Counted from the first letter of the stretch, positions 1-6,760 are shown. The stretch: DNA of 11,759 nt from M55B165 sp964423265 (GCA_964423265.1 CAYREF010000053.1:1-11759); one strand, 5' to 3'. Numbers and translations: made by a program. The notes: generated from the sequence alone by a model not told the origin.

Positions 1-63
1 ACAGGAGAAAACCTATAAATACAGAGGCTTTAATTTATGCCTTATGAAGACAGGAGATGCCGG

Positions 64-360
64 ATGGATAGAAGAAAAGAATTACGTAAACTAGCTGAAA
101 AATGTGTATGGATATTAAAAAATAAATATAAAGTAAAGAAAGCCTATCTTATCGGCTCATTGGTTAAAGGTATTGTTCATGAAGAATCAGATATTGATTT
201 GGTAATAGAAGGTTTATCTCCAGAAGATTATATGAGAGCTCTTACCGAACTATGGGATATGCTGTCGCCAGGAGTAGAATTAAATCTTATTCCTTTTGAG
301 GATGCATTTGAAAGCTTAAAGGACAAAGCCCTTAAAGAAGGGGAACCTATCCTTGGATAA
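64..360 (+). CDS. MntA-like minimal nucleotidyltransferase, antitoxin of an MNT/HEPN pair
   Basis: A 98-residue protein of the minimal nucleotidyltransferase fold (Pol beta superfamily). Gly31-Ser32, ten intervening residues, then Asp43-x-Asp45 give the GSX10DXD signature of MntA antitoxins. In characterised MntA/HepT systems the MNT protein blocks the HEPN RNase by adding AMP units from ATP to a tyrosine near the toxin active site; that role here is inferred from the family. The length fits the family (about 95-140 residues). I chose the ATG at 64 because AGGAG at 52-56 lies 7 nt upstream. An in-frame ATG at 37 would add nine residues (107 in all) and has only a weaker AGAGG in front. The gene ends 7 nt before its broken HepT-like partner, the usual operon order. 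No disabling change is visible, so this appears to be an intact antitoxin without a working partner. Confidence 0.85.
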   Translation: MDRRKELRKLAEKCVWILKNKYKVKKAYLIGSLVKGIVHEESDIDLVIEGLSPEDYMRALTELWDMLSPGVELNLIPFEDAFESLKDKALKEGEPILG

Positions 361-367
361 GGAGATT

Positions 368-783
368 TTGGAAAAACAAATAAGGGTTGAAATAGAAAAT
401 TTGGAGATGGCAAATTGGCCCTAACCCACATTTTATAGAAACCCGGGCTGCTGGAAGTATGCTACATGATTTTTTATTGTGGCGTTGAAAAAATTTTTAG
501 AAGAATTGCAATTTATAAAAATAAAAAGCTACCTGCAGCCAAGAGTTGGGATAAAGAACTTCTTTTACAAATAGCATCCCCCATCAAAGGAAGGCCAGGT
601 ACAGTAATTAACCAGAAATTATTAAAAGAATTAAAAGAATACCTTCGTTTCCGCCATCTGTTCAGGAATATTTATGGTTTTGAGCTAAAATGGGAAAGGT
701 TTAAGGGATTATGTTTATCCTTGCCTGCTGTACTTAGCAAGCTTAAAAACAACCTTAATAAATTTTTAGAAGAATTAGATTAA
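368..783 (+). pseudogene. HepT-like HEPN RNase toxin gene, frameshifted twice
   Basis: Three reading frames together give one HepT-like protein. Frame A starts at TTG 368 (LEKQIRVEIENLE) and stops at TAA 422-424. Frame B, from about 423, gives FIETRAAGSMLHDF. Frame C, from about 472, gives FYCGVEKIFRRIA and continues to the stop at 783, including RFRHLFRNIYGFEL at about 646-687. The B-to-C change is explained by one extra T in the T6 run at 470-475. The A-to-B change near 410-424 also seems to lack roughly a dozen residues that relatives have between the N-terminal helix and FIE. The expected HEPN active-site R-x4-6-H reads Arg (652-654), four residues, then Asn (667-669). AAGGAG at 359-364 lies only 3 nt before the TTG. 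The ATG at 466 is not a real start: it falls inside the conserved MLHDFY stretch. Assignment rests on recalled family patterns, not an alignment. Confidence 0.8.
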
Positions 784-905
784 TCGACCTTCAGAGAAAG
801 ATTAGATTATAAAATATTTAATCTCATTGTAAAAATTCTCAAAGGCACCTACGTGAATAAAAATGTCCATAATTTATTCATTCCACAGCAAACCCCTTAT
901 TGCAA
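784..905. other. Convergent intergenic region with two AT-rich inverted repeats
   Basis: This gap lies between the broken HepT gene (plus strand) and the helical-protein gene (minus strand), which converge. It holds two perfect inverted repeats: AGATTA/TAATCT at 804-809 and 819-824 with a 9-nt loop, and TGAATAAA/TTTATTCA at 854-861 and 873-880 with an 11-nt loop. Neither has a GC-rich stem or a following U tract on either strand, so they are poor intrinsic terminators, although the position suits transcription termination from both sides. Confidence 0.3.
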
Positions 906-2705
906 CTAATCCCGCAGCCCAACCTCATCCAAGGCTTTCCAAAGGTTTCTGCGCCTTCTATGGCACAATTTCCAATCTTTCAATATTTTTCTTCCTGCTG
1001 GCTTGTTCAACTCATAAACAGCTAGAAGCCACCTGGCTTGTACAGTATAATCTGACTTTGCGGCTTCGGAAGGATCAGGAACCATTACAGCTATACTTTT
1101 TTCCCAACATTTTATAACCTCCTCTACCAGCTCATCAGCCCCAAGGTCCTTAAGCTTCCTTTGCCTGGCAAGCGCACAATCAGACTGCCCCAGCGTACTG
1201 TAACCGACCACACTGCAAAGTATAGGATAATTTTTGCCAAGTTGTGATATATATGACAAGTCTTTGGTAAGAGTTGAAATATAGCTATAAGAATCCTTGA
1301 ATTGCATGGGGTCTCCGGCCACAAGTTTAAGCCAGCCAGAAACTTTACTGATAAACCACTGTCCACCCTTTCCATCATCTATTCCAGCCTCAACCAGCCA
1401 ATGAATCCAGTTATCCCCTTCTCCTTTGTGGCTGGCTTCACTATAGATAGATATGCTGCTGCCATCTATGTAATCTTTCCATTGCTTGAATAATCCTTTA
1501 GCATCATTTGAATATGGCGAATTAAGAAGCCTCTTAAAAATTCCTATATTATCGTCCAGCTCATATGGATCCCTGTATAATACAAGCTGAAGCAATAGTA
1601 TTGAGGCCCTGCCTTTGTTCCCTGTTTTTTCAGAAATTAAAATCCAGTCCTGCAATAATTCAACAACCCTCTCATCAGGGCCATTATAATAATATTTAAT
1701 TTCATTAATAAGCAGCAAATTTTCAGGCAACCAAATCCTGCCCTCTTTAAGATCTAATAAGGAAGAGAAGGTCTTTTTTACTATTTTTTCAGCCTCTAAA
1801 TATTTTTTTTGCCTTATTAAATTCTTTACAATAGCCAGCCCGTATTCCCATCTCTCGTGAAGATATTTAAAGCAACTTTGAATATATTCTTTCTGGTCAA
1901 ACAAGGATAACAGGAAATGGTAGATATGGTGCCATTTTGAATAAACATTCTGGAGCCTGGCTTGCCAAATGGGGTTATCCCCTTGCCCCTTTATTTTTTT
2001 ATAAATACCTTTCTTTGCCTCCCTGGGAAGGGAAACAAAGAAGCCAATAAATATACTATCGTCAAGGCTAACAGTTTTTAAGGTACTCTCTATTGCAGAT
2101 ACCCTATCCAAGAAGCTATAAGCAGGATTTTCTTCTGAATTTGCAACCCGCCACTCCCACTCTAAAATGCAGTTGGTTGCAGCAGGCCCCAGGATGCATT
2201 CAGAATATTCTGCTCCCATCCATTCAGGATACCTGTCTATCCCATTATCTATATCCTTTAAAGCTTCCCAGAAGCAATCCTCTCCCATAATATTAAGGCT
2301 GTATGTTTTATCAATCAGGGGAAGCAACTTTTTGGAAATTTCCTCAAGGCTGCTGGAAAATTCATTTCCGTTAAAATAAGGGGTCTCCCAGTGGTTATCC
2401 TGGCAGACATAAAAGCCCTCCTCATCTCCTAACTCTAAAATAATGTCATACCAATCCCCCCATGCCTTTTCCCATTCCTCGGCATGCTTTGCATCTGTTA
2501 CTGTAAGCTCCGGGGTATCATCTTCCTTATTTAATATGCTTTCCAGGGCAGAAGAAATATCCTCATCCAGTTTGGAAAGAAGCCCCTTTATTTCTTCACT
2601 CTCCATTAAATGGAAAAGTCCATTAATAAGGGATGCAAGCTGCTTGCTGGTCATGGCATCTACAATTTTTTCTCCCCAAGACTCCGCCTTTTTATTTTTA
2701 TCCAC
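906..2705 (-). CDS. Large alpha-helical protein of unknown function, related to the non-zinc region of SWIM zinc-finger proteins
   Basis: A soluble protein of about 599 residues, rich in Trp, Glu, Lys and Leu, with no signal peptide, membrane segment, nucleotide-binding motif or cysteine cluster. It appears to be an alpha solenoid. The N-terminal helices, a block near residue 100 reading YVCQDNHWETPYFNG, and the C-terminal ARWLLAVYELNKPAGR followed by HRRRRNLWKALDEV resemble, from memory, the helical part of SWIM zinc-finger proteins. The SWIM motif itself (CxC...CxH) is absent. SWIM proteins bind nucleic acid or partner proteins, so a role beside a separate SWIM protein is possible, but I do not know the function. 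I chose GTG at 2705 because GGAAGGGG (2718-2711) ends 5 nt before it. A GTG at 2711 is also in frame but overlaps that Shine-Dalgarno. A strong promoter lies upstream. Base composition is less AT-rich than in the neighbouring ATPase genes. The gene is surely real; its family is uncertain. Confidence 0.7.
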   Translation of the reverse strand: MDKNKKAESWGEKIVDAMTSKQLASLINGLFHLMESEEIKGLLSKLDEDISSALESILNKEDDTPELTVTDAKHAEEWEKAWGDWYDIILELGDEEGFYVCQDNHWETPYFNGNEFSSSLEEISKKLLPLIDKTYSLNIMGEDCFWEALKDIDNGIDRYPEWMGAEYSECILGPAATNCILEWEWRVANSEENPAYSFLDRVSAIESTLKTVSLDDSIFIGFFVSLPREAKKGIYKKIKGQGDNPIWQARLQNVYSKWHHIYHFLLSLFDQKEYIQSCFKYLHERWEYGLAIVKNLIRQKKYLEAEKIVKKTFSSLLDLKEGRIWLPENLLLINEIKYYYNGPDERVVELLQDWILISEKTGNKGRASILLLQLVLYRDPYELDDNIGIFKRLLNSPYSNDAKGLFKQWKDYIDGSSISIYSEASHKGEGDNWIHWLVEAGIDDGKGGQWFISKVSGWLKLVAGDPMQFKDSYSYISTLTKDLSYISQLGKNYPILCSVVGYSTLGQSDCALARQRKLKDLGADELVEEVIKCWEKSIAVMVPDPSEAAKSDYTVQARWLLAVYELNKPAGRKILKDWKLCHRRRRNLWKALDEVGLRD

Positions 2706-3026
2706 CGCCACCCCTTCCGCTTAATTTATATTGCGCTTTTTAAGCCCCTCTTTTTTTCTACCCATATCCAAAGCTTGTATGCATCTCTGGCGCAGATGTT
2801 ATAAAGACTGGCTGGGTTATGTTTAAAAAAAATCTATTTCAATATATAGAATGGCTGGCCGGTTGTCAATTTTAACCTATTAAACATTTATTTGTACTAT
2901 TTACAACCATCCCCCGGCATGTAATTACAATCTTCTATCTATTTAGCAAAGACAGTAGCAAAATAGCAGAGGGTTAAGTATAAAAAGAAAATTATCTAAA
3001 AAGTCCTTAAAATTAAAATAAGAATA
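2706..3026. other. AT-rich intergenic region: leader and promoter, otherwise no gene seen
   Basis: The right part follows the end of the 380-residue ATPase gene and the left part holds the leader and promoter of the helical-protein gene, both on the minus strand. I see no coding frame, tRNA or good terminator. The leader contains only a short imperfect hairpin (GCTTAA/TTAAGC) near 2720-2745. Termination of the ATPase transcript is not explained by any GC-rich hairpin with a U tract. Confidence 0.4.
2841..2869 (-). promoter_or_regulatory. Near-consensus sigma70 promoter for the helical-protein gene
   Basis: On the minus strand, TTGACA (2869-2864) is followed after exactly 17 nt by TATATT (2846-2841): a perfect -35 and a five-of-six -10. 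Transcription would start near 2834, leaving a leader of about 130 nt before GTG 2705. This is the best-matching promoter in the window. Confidence 0.7.
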
Positions 3027-4169
3027 CTATATTCCTAATTCACCACCCCACAACATTTCCAAAAACATTTGCCAGGGCATTATCCTTATCTTTCCCACTT
3101 CCCTGGGATACTTTTCCAGGCTTACAACTACCATATTCTTAATATTTCCATCTTCTTTAAGTGCTTTTAGGTTTCTGAGGTCGGTATCATGGACCATTTT
3201 TTTAGACTTTGTTTCTAGCGCCACCTGCTTTTTCCCCAGTATAAAATCAACCTCATAGCCTGTGCTGGTTCTCCAATAGGTTATTTCAAGCTCAGGGTTT
3301 CTATAGTGCTTATATGCCCTGAGCTCCATTAAAATAAAATGCTCAAAAGATTTTCCAAATTCAGGCGTTCCCTGTTTTGGCTGCCTTTTTGACAGGTAAT
3401 TAGACAGTCCTACATCAAATAAGTAGAATTTTTCAGCCATAATCATCCGCCTTTTTTTCGAACTCTTCCAGGAAGGGATTCTAAAACCCAGCATGGTACT
3501 CTCCAATATATCAAAATACGTCCTTACTGTTTTATTGCCCACCCCAGCTTCCCTGGCTATATTATTGTAATTTAGCAATTCTCCAGAAGTAACTGAAGCA
3601 ACTTTTAAGAATTCGCTAAACTGGGGAATTTTTTGTATCTGGGCCTCTTGGGCTATTTCTTCCTTCAGGTAATCTGCTACATAAGACCTTATAAGCCCAA
3701 TAGGGTTATCAGATAAAAAATGGGGAGGCAGCATCCCTGAAACCATTATTTTTTCCAGATTTACTTCTCCCACTTCCATAAAAGAGAATGGCAAGAGATT
3801 ATACCTTAATGCCCTTCCCGCCATAAGGTTGGCATGCCCTCTGCGCAATTTTCTCGCACTTGAGCCTGTTAGTAAAAAAGTAATGCCCTTATTTTCTATC
3901 ATCCAGTGAACTTCATCCAGCAACATGGGCACTTTCTGGATCTCATCAACAACCACCAATTTTTTTGTATCCTTAAACCTTTCCCTGAGCAAAGAGGGCC
4001 TTGAAGCATATTCTGCAAAAACATCAGTTTTGAGTAAATCTATTAATATAATTTCTCCAGGATCGAAATTATGCTTAATCCAGAAACTTTTACCTGTTTT
4101 CCTGGCACCCCAAAGGAAAGCAGAATAATTAGTATCTATATTTAAAAGCCTTTTGATATATTTACCCAT
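3027..4169 (-). CDS. AAA_14 / DUF4143 family ATPase
   Basis: A 380-residue protein of the widespread prokaryotic AAA plus DUF4143 family. Walker A is GARKTGKS at residues 21-28. Walker B is LVVVDEIQ at 71-78 (Asp75, Glu76). A sensor-like FLLTGSS lies at about 98-104. A winged-helix segment (NNIAREAGVGNKTVRTYFD, about 202-220) links to the C-terminal DUF4143 domain, where EVD (306-308) and ETK (319-321) match a PD-(D/E)xK nuclease-like core. Length is normal for the family. Members are cytoplasmic ATP-binding proteins, often in toxin-rich or mobile contexts, with no settled function. It is the second gene of a likely operon, 53 nt after the related ATPase. The only sensible start is ATG 4169, which has no recognisable Shine-Dalgarno, so translation may depend on the upstream gene or on a short leader. 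Both catalytic cores look intact. Confidence 0.92.
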   Translation of the reverse strand: MGKYIKRLLNIDTNYSAFLWGARKTGKSFWIKHNFDPGEIILIDLLKTDVFAEYASRPSLLRERFKDTKKLVVVDEIQKVPMLLDEVHWMIENKGITFLLTGSSARKLRRGHANLMAGRALRYNLLPFSFMEVGEVNLEKIMVSGMLPPHFLSDNPIGLIRSYVADYLKEEIAQEAQIQKIPQFSEFLKVASVTSGELLNYNNIAREAGVGNKTVRTYFDILESTMLGFRIPSWKSSKKRRMIMAEKFYLFDVGLSNYLSKRQPKQGTPEFGKSFEHFILMELRAYKHYRNPELEITYWRTSTGYEVDFILGKKQVALETKSKKMVHDTDLRNLKALKEDGNIKNMVVVSLEKYPREVGKIRIMPWQMFLEMLWGGELGI

Positions 4170-4222
4170 ATGGTAATTTTATCTAGATAATATAACTATG
4201 TAAAGAATAAATTATAAAATTT

Positions 4223-5524
4223 TTATAAGTAATATACAGGAACAAATACTACCTTTGTGCCGTTATATTGCAGCTCCCCCCAATAATCCTTGGTCAGAAC
4301 CAATCCGCAATCCGGCTTAAAACTATTTATAAAACTAATATAGCTCTTAGAAATAACTGGTTTTTTAAATTCCGCAAATTTTACTTCTATTGGTATTGCC
4401 GATTCTCTCAAGAGCAAAACAAAATCTACTTCAGCCCCAACCTTAGTTCTCCAAAAATAAGGGTCGCCGCTATCTATCAAACCTTCGCTTATCCTATTAA
4501 AAACTACTCCCTCGATAAGAGAGCCTGCATCATTCCTAATATTAAGCCGGTTATAGTTTTTTATTAGATAATTTCTAAAGCCATTATCAATAAAATATAT
4601 TTTAGGATTTTTAGAAAGTTCCTTCTGCTTGTTTTTAAAATAGGGTTTTAATTCTCTAATGATAAAAGTTGCCCTTAAAATATTTAAGTGTTTAATAAGC
4701 TTTTTGTAATTTAGGCCACACTGGTTCCCTAAACTATTGTATACTACTATTCTCCCCATTTGGGCAGATAATACCCGTGTAAGCAAGAATAATTGTCTAT
4801 CTGTATCAAGTTCAATCAATCCTTTTATATCACTTAGGATGTAACTGTTAAATATGTTTGAAATTATTTTTTCTTTTTCTATTTCAGTATTTGATAAAAC
4901 TACAGATGGATATCCTCCCCATATGCAATACTCTTCAAATAAATTTAGAAACTCTTTCCTAAAAGTATCTTTTCCTTCTTTTATGGAAATGCCATTATAA
5001 TTTTTAATATAGTTAATTAATTTTTCATTATTCTCAATATAGATATTTTCAAGCCTCTTATTTTTATATTTCAAAAATTCCTTAAAACTAAAAGGGTACA
5101 TATTAAAAGCCAGCAGCCTCCCCGTCATGTAACTTTTTACTTTGGAAGCTATTTCAAGCGACGATGAGCCTGTAATAATTATTTTTAATTTCTCCAGGGT
5201 ATCATATACCAGTTTTAATTTCTGTCCCCCATCTTTAGCATACTGGAACTCGTCAATCAACAGGTAGAATTGGTCTTGTTGGTTTGTCCTCCATGACTTA
5301 ATAAAAGAAATGGGATTTTCTTCAAACTCTACCAATAATCTTCTATCCTCAAAAGTTATTATCTGAATATTTTCTTCATCTACCTCTAATTTATCTATTA
5401 GGTATCTACGAATAATTTCTAAAAAAGTTGTTTTTCCAGATTGCCTGGGCCCAGTTATTGCAAGGTATTCTTTACGTAGCATAAAAGGTTTTATTTTTTC
5501 TAATAAATCCCTGTTTACAATCAT
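4223..5524 (-). CDS. AAA_14 / DUF4143 family ATPase, divergent paralogue
   Basis: A 433-residue protein with the same architecture as the next gene. Walker A is GPRQSGKT at 25-32. Walker B is FYLLIDEFQ at 86-94 (Asp91, Glu92). TGSSSLEI at 119-126 is the sensor-like segment. The C-terminal DUF4143 domain carries FIDNGFRNYL near 311-320 and the nuclease-like EVD (365-367) and EVK (380-382). It is about 50 residues longer than its neighbour, mostly through a Lys/Asn/Ile-rich insertion near 155-185. GGAG (5535-5532) lies 7 nt before ATG 5524, supporting the start. It is strongly AT-rich (9 of 60 bases G or C at 4981-5040), unlike purL, which suggests separate ancestry. The clear divergence between the pair argues for separate subfamilies rather than a recent duplication. 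Substrate and biological role are unknown; ATP binding is a safe inference from the motifs. Confidence 0.93.
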   Translation of the reverse strand: MIVNRDLLEKIKPFMLRKEYLAITGPRQSGKTTFLEIIRRYLIDKLEVDEENIQIITFEDRRLLVEFEENPISFIKSWRTNQQDQFYLLIDEFQYAKDGGQKLKLVYDTLEKLKIIITGSSSLEIASKVKSYMTGRLLAFNMYPFSFKEFLKYKNKRLENIYIENNEKLINYIKNYNGISIKEGKDTFRKEFLNLFEEYCIWGGYPSVVLSNTEIEKEKIISNIFNSYILSDIKGLIELDTDRQLFLLTRVLSAQMGRIVVYNSLGNQCGLNYKKLIKHLNILRATFIIRELKPYFKNKQKELSKNPKIYFIDNGFRNYLIKNYNRLNIRNDAGSLIEGVVFNRISEGLIDSGDPYFWRTKVGAEVDFVLLLRESAIPIEVKFAEFKKPVISKSYISFINSFKPDCGLVLTKDYWGELQYNGTKVVFVPVYYL

Positions 5525-5572
5525 TTTTAAGCTCCAAGATAAGTTACCATAATTTACATTTATTACAATAAT

Positions 5573-5600
5573 AGTATAACTAATATTGAAAATATTACAA
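5573..5600 (-). promoter_or_regulatory. Promoter for the ATPase pair
   Basis: On the minus strand, TATACT (5578-5573) is a five-of-six -10 box. TTGTAA (5600-5595), 16 nt upstream, is a four-of-six -35. Transcription would start near 5566, about 40 nt before ATG 5524, with the GGAG site inside the leader. The -35 lies within the nested palindromes described separately, so repression by a protein bound there is plausible. Confidence 0.5.
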
Positions 5601-5613
5601 TATTGGTAATATT
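5582..5613. repeat. Nested palindromes overlapping the ATPase promoter; candidate operator
   Basis: AATATTAC (5591-5598) and GTAATATT (5606-5613) form a perfect 8-bp inverted repeat around the 7-nt spacer AATATTG. CAATATTG (5598-5605) is itself palindromic, and AATATTG recurs at 5582-5588, 17 nt before the copy at 5599-5605. The site covers the predicted -35 of the ATPase promoter, which suits an operator. AT-rich DNA makes such palindromes easier to obtain by chance, so the function is inferred from position. Confidence 0.45.
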
Positions 5614-5702
5614 ATTAATTTTATAGAAAGATAGGGGTTTTTATGAATGAATTCTTATTTAGGTAAAAGGGGGATTCCAAGAATATATTAGTTTACTTCC
5701 AG

Positions 5703-6034
5703 TTAAATGTTATTATGGTCTATATTTTCATTTATTATGTTTTCTACTGACTTGATAAAATATCCTGCATTTTGCAACCAGTGTTTGACTTTATCCTCAT
5801 CAAATTTAACAAAATCCTCATAATCTCCACGTTGCCTGAATTCAAATATTTTATTGTAAAACCTGCTATTTTTTACTAATAATTCCAGGTTTTACAAATT
5901 CTTTATTAAAAAGGCTTCTTACGCCACTATGCTTAGATGAAGATAAATCAACTTTTTGTTATCAAGCAAGATTTTAGCTTATTTAAGGGTTCCCCTTGCC
6001 CTTTGTCTTCGGTATTCAATAACCTCTTGTTCCG
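5703..6034 (-). pseudogene. HEPN-domain protein gene, partner of the adjacent nucleotidyltransferase, multiply disrupted
   Basis: Minus-strand frames assemble into a HEPN-domain protein. The N-terminal part (from about 6029) reads EYRRQRARGTLK, then a stop TAA at 5981-5979, then AKILLDNKK. The frame then changes near 5950 to SSSKHSGVRSLFNKEFVKPG, and after a stop in the A6 run near 5870 it changes again to SRFYNKIFEFRQRGDYEDF and runs to TAA 5705-5703. Compared with remembered relatives, about 25 residues are missing between LLDNKK and SSSKHSG; this is the helix that normally carries the conserved N-R-x-Y-Y-A core. The A6 frameshift is repaired by removing one A. No start codon is clear, although AAGGAAGGG sits inside the end of the upstream nucleotidyltransferase gene, about where a partner would be expected. 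At least three lesions make this a true pseudogene rather than a single sequencing error. Confidence 0.82.
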
Positions 6035-6379
6035 CTAGACTACTATCCCTTCCTTATCAATACTCCAATGGATAGGCATAGATTCCGCAAGCGGAGAATC
6101 CCAGAAATCTTCAGGTTCTACTAGTATTCCAAAAATAACATCATATTTTAACTCTATTTCATAACTGAGACTAAATATTTTCTCCCTTATGCTGTCATCT
6201 ACTTTTCCCTTCAGGATCACTAAAACATCGATATCTGATTCTCTATCAAAATCTTCCCTTGCCTTTGAGCCATAGAGAACCAATTTAGTAAGCGGAAAAT
6301 TTTTTAACAATATTTCTTTTAATTCACACAGGGCTTCCTTTTCTTTATCCCCTATATTAAGATTCTTTAAATCTTTCAT
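6035..6379 (-). CDS. MNT-type nucleotidyltransferase of an MNT/HEPN pair
   Basis: A 114-residue minimal nucleotidyltransferase. Gly37-Ser38, ten residues and Asp49-x-Asp51 (YGSKAREDFDRESDIDVLV) form the GSX10DXD catalytic signature; Asp80 in KYDVIFGI is a good candidate for the third metal-binding acid. The length is full for the family and the C-terminus (HWSIDKEGIVV) is typical. The HEPN partner follows immediately on the same strand but is destroyed. By family knowledge the protein would transfer a nucleotide, probably AMP, to its HEPN partner and silence it; no partner is encoded here now. ATG 6379 is the only start that fits, but its nearest AAAGGA lies about 13 nt upstream, farther than usual. 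It belongs to a different MNT branch from the gene at 64-360: the two share little beyond the active-site pattern. Confidence 0.88.
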   Translation of the reverse strand: MKDLKNLNIGDKEKEALCELKEILLKNFPLTKLVLYGSKAREDFDRESDIDVLVILKGKVDDSIREKIFSLSYEIELKYDVIFGILVEPEDFWDSPLAESMPIHWSIDKEGIVV

Positions 6380-6435
6380 TTATAAACACAATTTCCTTTT
6401 ATTAAATTATTTCAATATTTCTTTTTGGTATTTAA

Positions 6436-6464
6436 ATTATATTTATAAAACCAAACAGAGTAAA
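6436..6464 (-). promoter_or_regulatory. Promoter for the nucleotidyltransferase/HEPN operon
   Basis: On the minus strand, TTTACT (6464-6459, four of six) is followed after 17 nt by a perfect TATAAT (6441-6436). The predicted start near 6429 leaves a leader of about 50 nt to ATG 6379. Confidence 0.5.
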
Positions 6465-6476
6465 GGAAATTATATT

Positions 6477-6490
6477 AAGCCAGCTGGCTT
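6477..6490. repeat. Perfect 14-bp palindrome AAGCCAGCTGGCTT
   Basis: A perfect dyad 13 nt upstream of the minus-strand -35 box of the nucleotidyltransferase operon. As RNA it could fold with a 5-bp stem and an AGCT loop, but only two T residues follow before GG, so it is not a convincing terminator. Its position between divergent transcription units suits a protein-binding site. Confidence 0.4.
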
Positions 6491-6622
6491 TTGGATACTT
6501 TTTAGGTGAGGCAACGAAAAGATTCTTAAGCTTATAATTAAATTCCTATTGCCTTTTTACTAATTTCTTAGATAAAAATTAACCCTATTTAAGCTGCTTC
6601 CGATAGACAGCGGCAAAAAAGA

Positions 6623-6658
6623 TTATTGACAGAATTAAGGTTATTGACAAAAATAGGG
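6623..6658 (+). repeat. Two tandem copies of an 18-bp unit, each with TTGACA
   Basis: Copy one at 6623-6640 and copy two at 6641-6658 match at 15 of 18 positions and share the opening TTATTGACA. Each carries a perfect -35-like TTGACA (6626-6631 and 6644-6649), but no good -10 lies 16-18 nt downstream; the best for the first copy is AAAAAT at 6649-6654. Two copies about 190 nt before purL could be a tandem regulator-binding site or simply a local duplication. Confidence 0.45.
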
Positions 6659-6754
6659 TAAAGGAATCAAGCTATATTCACAAACTTTGCCTGGCACGCT
6701 CAAACAAGAACTTACAGCCCGGCAATTGTGGGTATTTTTGGATACAAGGTTAAA

Positions 6755-6760
6755 TATAAT
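6755..6760 (+). promoter_or_regulatory. TATAAT box, possible purL promoter
   Basis: A perfect TATAAT stands 80 nt before the purL start. No acceptable -35 lies 15-19 nt upstream: TTGTGG at 6726-6731 is 23 nt away and TTGGAT at 6738-6743 only 11. Transcription would start near 6767, giving a leader of about 74 nt. An activator-dependent promoter is one possibility. Moderate to low confidence. Confidence 0.35.

Noticed and set aside
468..478. T TTT TTA heptamer as a programmed frameshift site in the HepT gene.
   Set aside because: The heptamer supports a -1 shift, but a +1 shift is needed to rejoin the conserved frame, and a second break upstream remains unexplained.
466..783. A 105-codon frame that could be called a complete gene.
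   Set aside because: Its ATG lies inside the conserved MLHDFY segment of HepT-like proteins and the N-terminal part is present upstream in other frames; it is a fragment of a pseudogene.
2443..2804. Plus-strand frames opposite the start of the helical-protein gene.
   Set aside because: They are low-complexity Ser/Leu/Pro-rich antisense translations without start signals or recognisable motifs.
2926..2938. 13-base match TACAATCTTCTAT shared with 11571-11583.
   Set aside because: One such match is expected by chance in an AT-rich sequence of this length, and the flanks do not align.
6509..6558. AGGCAA/TTGCCT followed by TTTT as a riboswitch or attenuator.
   Set aside because: A 6-bp stem with a 34-nt AT-rich loop and no conserved riboswitch core is not enough support.
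6692..6708. TGGCAC upstream of purL as the -24 half of a sigma54 promoter.
   Set aside because: The following bases lack the TTGC -12 element at the required distance.
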